Origin: Candidatus Hydrogenedentota bacterium | Lineage (GTDB): Bacteria; Hydrogenedentota; Hydrogenedentia; Hydrogenedentales; CAITNO01 | Assembly: GCA_007124105.1 (NCBI GenBank) | Contig: SLFT01000172.1 | Coordinates: forward strand, 1 to 9,148 | DNA: 9,148 nt | Reading direction: 5' to 3' | Shown here: positions 6,632 to 9,148 of the stretch, piece after piece | How the letters are laid out: each line of letters opens with the position of its first letter | Numbering within the stretch: the first letter of the stretch is position 1 | The notes under the pieces: model-generated | The model's input: the letters and a program-made list of their open reading frames with translations, nothing else | Databases searched by the model: none | What the model was told of the DNA's origin: nothing | Program-made: the position numbers and the translations under genes

Positions 6632-7346
6632 TGTTCTGCGCCACATCCATCTTTCCTTCTGGTTTTTGTGCGCTGCTGGCATTGTCGCAGTGACGCATGC
6701 TGCCACGGCCGTACCCGTCCAAGATATTCGCGCCGCGCAACAGCAAATGGAGCAGGGCGCGGCAGCGGAAGCGTTGGAGACGTTACAGGAACTGCTGGTA
6801 GACCATCCACAATCGCCGGAAGTGCGTTTTAGTATCGGATGCGCCTGGTTCATGCTGGGCGACCAACAAAAGGATGCGGGCGACGTGGAAGCCGCGCAGC
6901 AGGCGTATAGCGAGGCGCGCGCTGTCTTTGACGCGTTGCTGACCCACGAAAACGCGGCGATTGCGCGCGAGGCCGCGTTCAACCGCGCCAACTGCCTCGC
7001 CCGCGAAGCGGACATGATTGAACAGACCGGCGACTACGGCGAAACCGTGGAAGCGTTGCGACGCGCCGCAAAAGCGTATGAAACCGGTCTCAATGAATAC
7101 CCCGTTCATGAACAGATGCGCGCCAACCACGACCATGTCCGGTTTCGGTTAAAGCAACTGCTCCAGAATCCGCCGCCGAAAGAGGAGCAGGATGAACAGG
7201 ATAAACAAGAGCAGGAACAGCCCGACACGCCGCCGTTGATGTCCTATTTTGGTTTTACGGAAACCGATATTCCAGGGGCGCAAGCGGTGTCGGAAGACAA
7301 TATTGCCATACTTGAGTTTCAAGGCCGGTCGGAGGCGCGCCCATGA
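6624..7346 (+). CDS. batC: BatC-like exported TPR protein
   Basis: 240 residues from ATG 6624. This start is preferred because GGAAGGAGG (6607-6615) lies eight bases upstream and residues 1-28 then form a signal peptide (hydrophobic core, THAATA end). A longer in-frame start at 6531 would put 31 unlikely residues in front of it. Residues about 34-160 form helical repeats with TPR spacing (EQGAAAEALETLQELL; SIGCAWFMLGD; AFNRANCLAREAD; ALRRAAKAYETGL). They are followed by a Glu/Gln-rich linker (about 186-199) and a short tail of unknown type (204-240, starting LMSYFGFTETD). The position after batB, the TPR fold and the charged linker point to BatC. The lysine-aspartate-tryptophan type end I would expect on BatC is absent here and seems to sit on the next gene. 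Ends in an ATGA overlap with that gene. Presumed periplasmic scaffold. Confidence 0.82.
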   Translation: MANVLRHIHLSFWFLCAAGIVAVTHAATAVPVQDIRAAQQQMEQGAAAEALETLQELLVDHPQSPEVRFSIGCAWFMLGDQQKDAGDVEAAQQAYSEARAVFDALLTHENAAIAREAAFNRANCLAREADMIEQTGDYGETVEALRRAAKAYETGLNEYPVHEQMRANHDHVRFRLKQLLQNPPPKEEQDEQDKQEQEQPDTPPLMSYFGFTETDIPGAQAVSEDNIAILEFQGRSEARP

Positions 7347-8140
7347 TGCGGTGGATATCCATAGTCATCCTGGCCGGTGTGGCCGGGGCCGCCGCGGCGC
7401 AGCCGCTAATGCCCGCGCCGCCCGCCGAAGCGCCGCCCGCCCCTATAGCGCGTATGTATGCGCTGTACGCGCATGGCGCCGTGCCCGAGCAGCCGCATAT
7501 AGACGAAGAGGCAAAGTCCCTGGCGCCGGTGCTGAAAAAGCTGCCGTTCACGTCCTACGAGGCGATTTCAATCCTCGAACAGGAAGTTCCCTGGGCGGAA
7601 CCGACATTATTTCCCATAAATGCGCTGTACGCCATGCAGGTGACGCCCTACCCCTCAGAAGAAGACGGTTTTGTGCAGATTCATGCGCGCGTCGAGATGT
7701 TGCAGGACGACGGTCAATATGTGAACGCGTTGGATACGCGCGCCTATGCGGCGGATCGAGAAGCGCTGCTCTTTCGCGGTATGCCGCTCCACCGCGGCGA
7801 GCTCGTGATAGTCCTGATTGTGGCCATGCCATCGGACAACGGCCAGGACGGCGCGCCCCAGGAAGATGATTCCGAGCAACCCGAAGACGAGCAGGAACAG
7901 GAGCAGGAACAATCCGAGGAACCCGAGGATTCTGATGACGACGACTCGGCTTCCGAGGAGGAACGCGACGATACTGCCGACACGCGGGAGGAAGAAGCGT
8001 CGGAAACGGAAGAAGAGCCCGCCGATGACCTCGAAAGTCTGGAGGCGCTCCTGGAATCACTCGAGGATATTGACCGGCAGGAGCAAAAGGAAGAGTTGAA
8101 GCAACGCGATAGAATTGATTTCAAGGGAGACTGGTGGTAA
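7343..8140 (+). CDS. Exported protein with highly acidic region and BatC-like C-terminal end (unrecognised)
   Basis: 265 residues. Signal peptide about 1-20 (ends AAAAQ), a proline/alanine-rich stretch to about 35, then a compact domain (about 60-162) that opens KKLPFTSYEAISIL and closes HRGELVIVLIV. This resembles, from memory, small beta domains of the F-x-S/A-Y-x-x-x-x-L type found in exported proteins of Deltaproteobacteria and Planctomycetes; this is a weak recognition. Residues about 165-228 are almost entirely Asp, Glu, Ser and Gln. The last 40 residues are helical and end in RIDFKGDWW, like the charged helix and KDW end of BatC proteins. The double start ATGATG (7343/7346) overlaps the TPR gene stop and has GGAGG seven bases upstream (7331-7335). 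It is joined to batD by a one-base overlap (TAATG). Possible roles are cation binding or a flexible linker in the Bat complex. The function is unknown. Confidence 0.85.
   Translation: MMRWISIVILAGVAGAAAAQPLMPAPPAEAPPAPIARMYALYAHGAVPEQPHIDEEAKSLAPVLKKLPFTSYEAISILEQEVPWAEPTLFPINALYAMQVTPYPSEEDGFVQIHARVEMLQDDGQYVNALDTRAYAADREALLFRGMPLHRGELVIVLIVAMPSDNGQDGAPQEDDSEQPEDEQEQEQEQSEEPEDSDDDDSASEEERDDTADTREEEASETEEEPADDLESLEALLESLEDIDRQEQKEELKQRDRIDFKGDWW
7889..7912 (+). repeat. Tandem 12-base repeat coding Glu-Gln pairs
   Basis: GAGCAGGAACAG at 7889-7900 is followed directly by GAGCAGGAACAA (one mismatch), coding EQEQ twice in the acidic gene. The exact 12-mer is also found at 7209-7220 in the neighbouring TPR gene, again in frame as EQEQ. 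This is a low-complexity coding repeat, open to expansion or exchange between the two genes. Confidence 0.7.
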
Positions 8141-9148
8141 TGCGGCATTTATTGTTCATAACGGTCGTCATGGCGTCTGCCGCCGCCGCGTGGGGACAGG
8201 AGCCGGTGTCTGTGGATGTCTCCTCACGACGGGTCTCCACAAATGAAATCTTCCATATTTCGGTGTCAGCCAACGGCAGTGATATTGGCGAGCCGGATAT
8301 GCAGGGTGTAATCGAGGCGGGCATCACGCTGGATACGCCTTCTCATCAGTCCTCCACAAGTATAACCTCCTCGCGCGGCGCCACCTCCGTCGTGCAGTCG
8401 CGGACGTGGCGGTATCCCGCTTCCATCGCCCGGGAAGGGCTGGTTACCATTCCGCGCATCCCGATAACGATTGATGGGCGGGAATACTTTACACAGCCAA
8501 TAGACATCCAGGTGACGCGCTCCCTGGATATGGGCTCGCGTTCGTCCGAGGACGACACGGAAGTGACCATTGAGGACCTCGCTTTTGTTCGCGCCGTTAC
8601 AGATAAGGACACTGTTTACCAGGGTGAAGTCGTGGTGTTGCGGCTGCGCGTATATGTACTTGACCTTTATTATGTCAACCTGGAAACGCCGCGCGGTCTT
8701 CCCATGCCCGACACCGAGGGATTCTATACGGGTCAGCAATGGCAACAGACGCTTCGCGAGGAATACGCCGGGCGTCCGTATCGGGTGACCGAGCTGTGCC
8801 AGGTGCTGTATCCTGTTGCGTCGGGCGCGTTAAGCATTGGCGCATGGGAATGGCGCGGCGGCGTACGCTGGTTTGATTCACGGCGCCGACCCCAAACGGC
8901 CGCGCGTATGTTCAGAACCGAAGCCGTCCCCGTTACGGTGCTGTCACTGCCCACGCCGCGTCCCGCAGATTTCAGCGGCGCTGTGGGCCGGTTCCATGTG
9001 GATGCCCATCTTGCGCGGGAACAGGTGACCCAGGGAACGCCGGTGCGCTTTACCGTTACCGTTTCAGGCGAAGGCAACCCAACCACCATCAGCGCGCCGC
9101 CTCTTCCAGACATGCCCTGGGCGCACGTTTCCGGCCCTGAAGTGGAAA
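8140..9148 (+). CDS. batD: BatD, exported multi-domain protein, 3' end outside the window
   Basis: The frame from ATG 8140 stays open to the last base, 336 complete codons, so the gene is partial at its 3' end. Residues 1-20 are a signal peptide (MASAAAAWGQ, then EPVSVDV). The segment from about 70 to 126 has the BatD pattern: a serine-rich stretch, a strand with SRTWRYPASIAREGLVTIP, then the DGREYFTQPIDIQV strand. Residues about 147-280 form the second beta domain (DTVYQGEVVVLRLRVY), and about 282-312 carry the repeat VGRFHVDAH, then GTPVRFTVTVSGEGN, a hallmark of BatD. The remaining domains and the C-terminal membrane helix expected of BatD must lie downstream. It starts through a TAATG one-base overlap with the acidic gene, with AAGGGAG ten bases upstream (8123-8129). 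Family role: periplasmic domain protein of the Bat complex, probably a platform for protein contacts. Confidence 0.95.
   Translation, partial: MRHLLFITVVMASAAAAWGQEPVSVDVSSRRVSTNEIFHISVSANGSDIGEPDMQGVIEAGITLDTPSHQSSTSITSSRGATSVVQSRTWRYPASIAREGLVTIPRIPITIDGREYFTQPIDIQVTRSLDMGSRSSEDDTEVTIEDLAFVRAVTDKDTVYQGEVVVLRLRVYVLDLYYVNLETPRGLPMPDTEGFYTGQQWQQTLREEYAGRPYRVTELCQVLYPVASGALSIGAWEWRGGVRWFDSRRRPQTAARMFRTEAVPVTVLSLPTPRPADFSGAVGRFHVDAHLAREQVTQGTPVRFTVTVSGEGNPTTISAPPLPDMPWAHVSGPEVE

Noticed and set aside
5867..7015. 382-codon minus-strand open frame
   Set aside because: It is antisense to batB and batC, with a composition rich in Ala, Ser, Cys and Arg and no motif. The plus-strand genes explain the DNA.
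7249..7869. 206-codon plus-strand frame overlapping batC end and the acidic gene
   Set aside because: It is an out-of-frame shadow, extremely Arg/Ala-rich. The overlapping frame has start/stop coupling, a ribosome site and a signal peptide.
7860..8030. Low-complexity acidic coding stretch considered as a possible repeat array or assembly artefact
   Set aside because: Codons vary (GAG/GAA, GAT/GAC, CAG/CAA), the frame stays open and leads into a structured C-terminal helix, so it is a real acidic protein segment.

Overview
The window is a single plus-strand, moderately GC-rich bacterial stretch. It holds almost all of a Bat (Bacteroides aerotolerance-type) / MoxR-VWA operon, preceded by the tail of an unrelated cell-wall gene. 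All recognisable genes run in the same direction. Most have Shine-Dalgarno-like sites, and the genes are tightly packed. No tRNA, rRNA, CRISPR array, transposase or prophage gene was seen. The pairing of a complete Bat operon with a GH171/NamZ-type muramidase fits a Gram-negative environmental lineage (Bacteroidota, PVC, Hydrogenedentota, Lentisphaerota and similar). The sequence does not fix the phylum, and any closer placement would be a guess.

Layout: (1) 2-499, C-terminal part of a DUF1343/NamZ exo-beta-N-acetylmuramidase, cut by the window start. (2) 500-661, intergenic, with two hairpins and an AT-rich candidate promoter. (3) 662-1498, secreted-domain/TM/cytoplasmic-helical protein that resembles DUF4381/BatD-type partners. 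(4) 1502-2488, MoxR AAA+ ATPase. (5) 2489-2641, the only sizeable gap inside the operon, with hairpins and a doubtful 34-codon ORF. (6) 2642-3535, soluble DUF58 protein with a VWA-like core. (7) 3532-4476, second signal-peptide/TM/helical DUF4381-like protein. (8) 4473-5510, BatA. (9) 5507-5554, a 15-codon mini-ORF that exactly bridges BatA and BatB. (10) 5555-6631, BatB. (11) 6624-7346, BatC-like TPR lipid-side protein with a signal peptide. (12) 7343-8140, an unrecognised exported protein with a very acidic region and a BatC-like C-terminal end. (13) 8140-9148, BatD, cut by the window end.

How they probably work together: MoxR ATPases are thought to act as chaperone-like remodelers on VWA proteins carrying MIDAS metal sites. 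Here one MoxR is encoded with three MIDAS-bearing proteins (DUF58, BatA, BatB), two single-pass membrane adaptors with large periplasmic domains, and exported TPR, acidic and BatD proteins. The predicted picture is an inner-membrane/periplasmic assembly with a cytosolic ATPase motor. The substrate is unknown. The most unusual points are the apparent split of BatC features between two consecutive genes, the duplicated DUF4381-like architecture on both sides of moxR-DUF58, and the near-continuous chain of overlapping start/stop codons from DUF58 to BatD.
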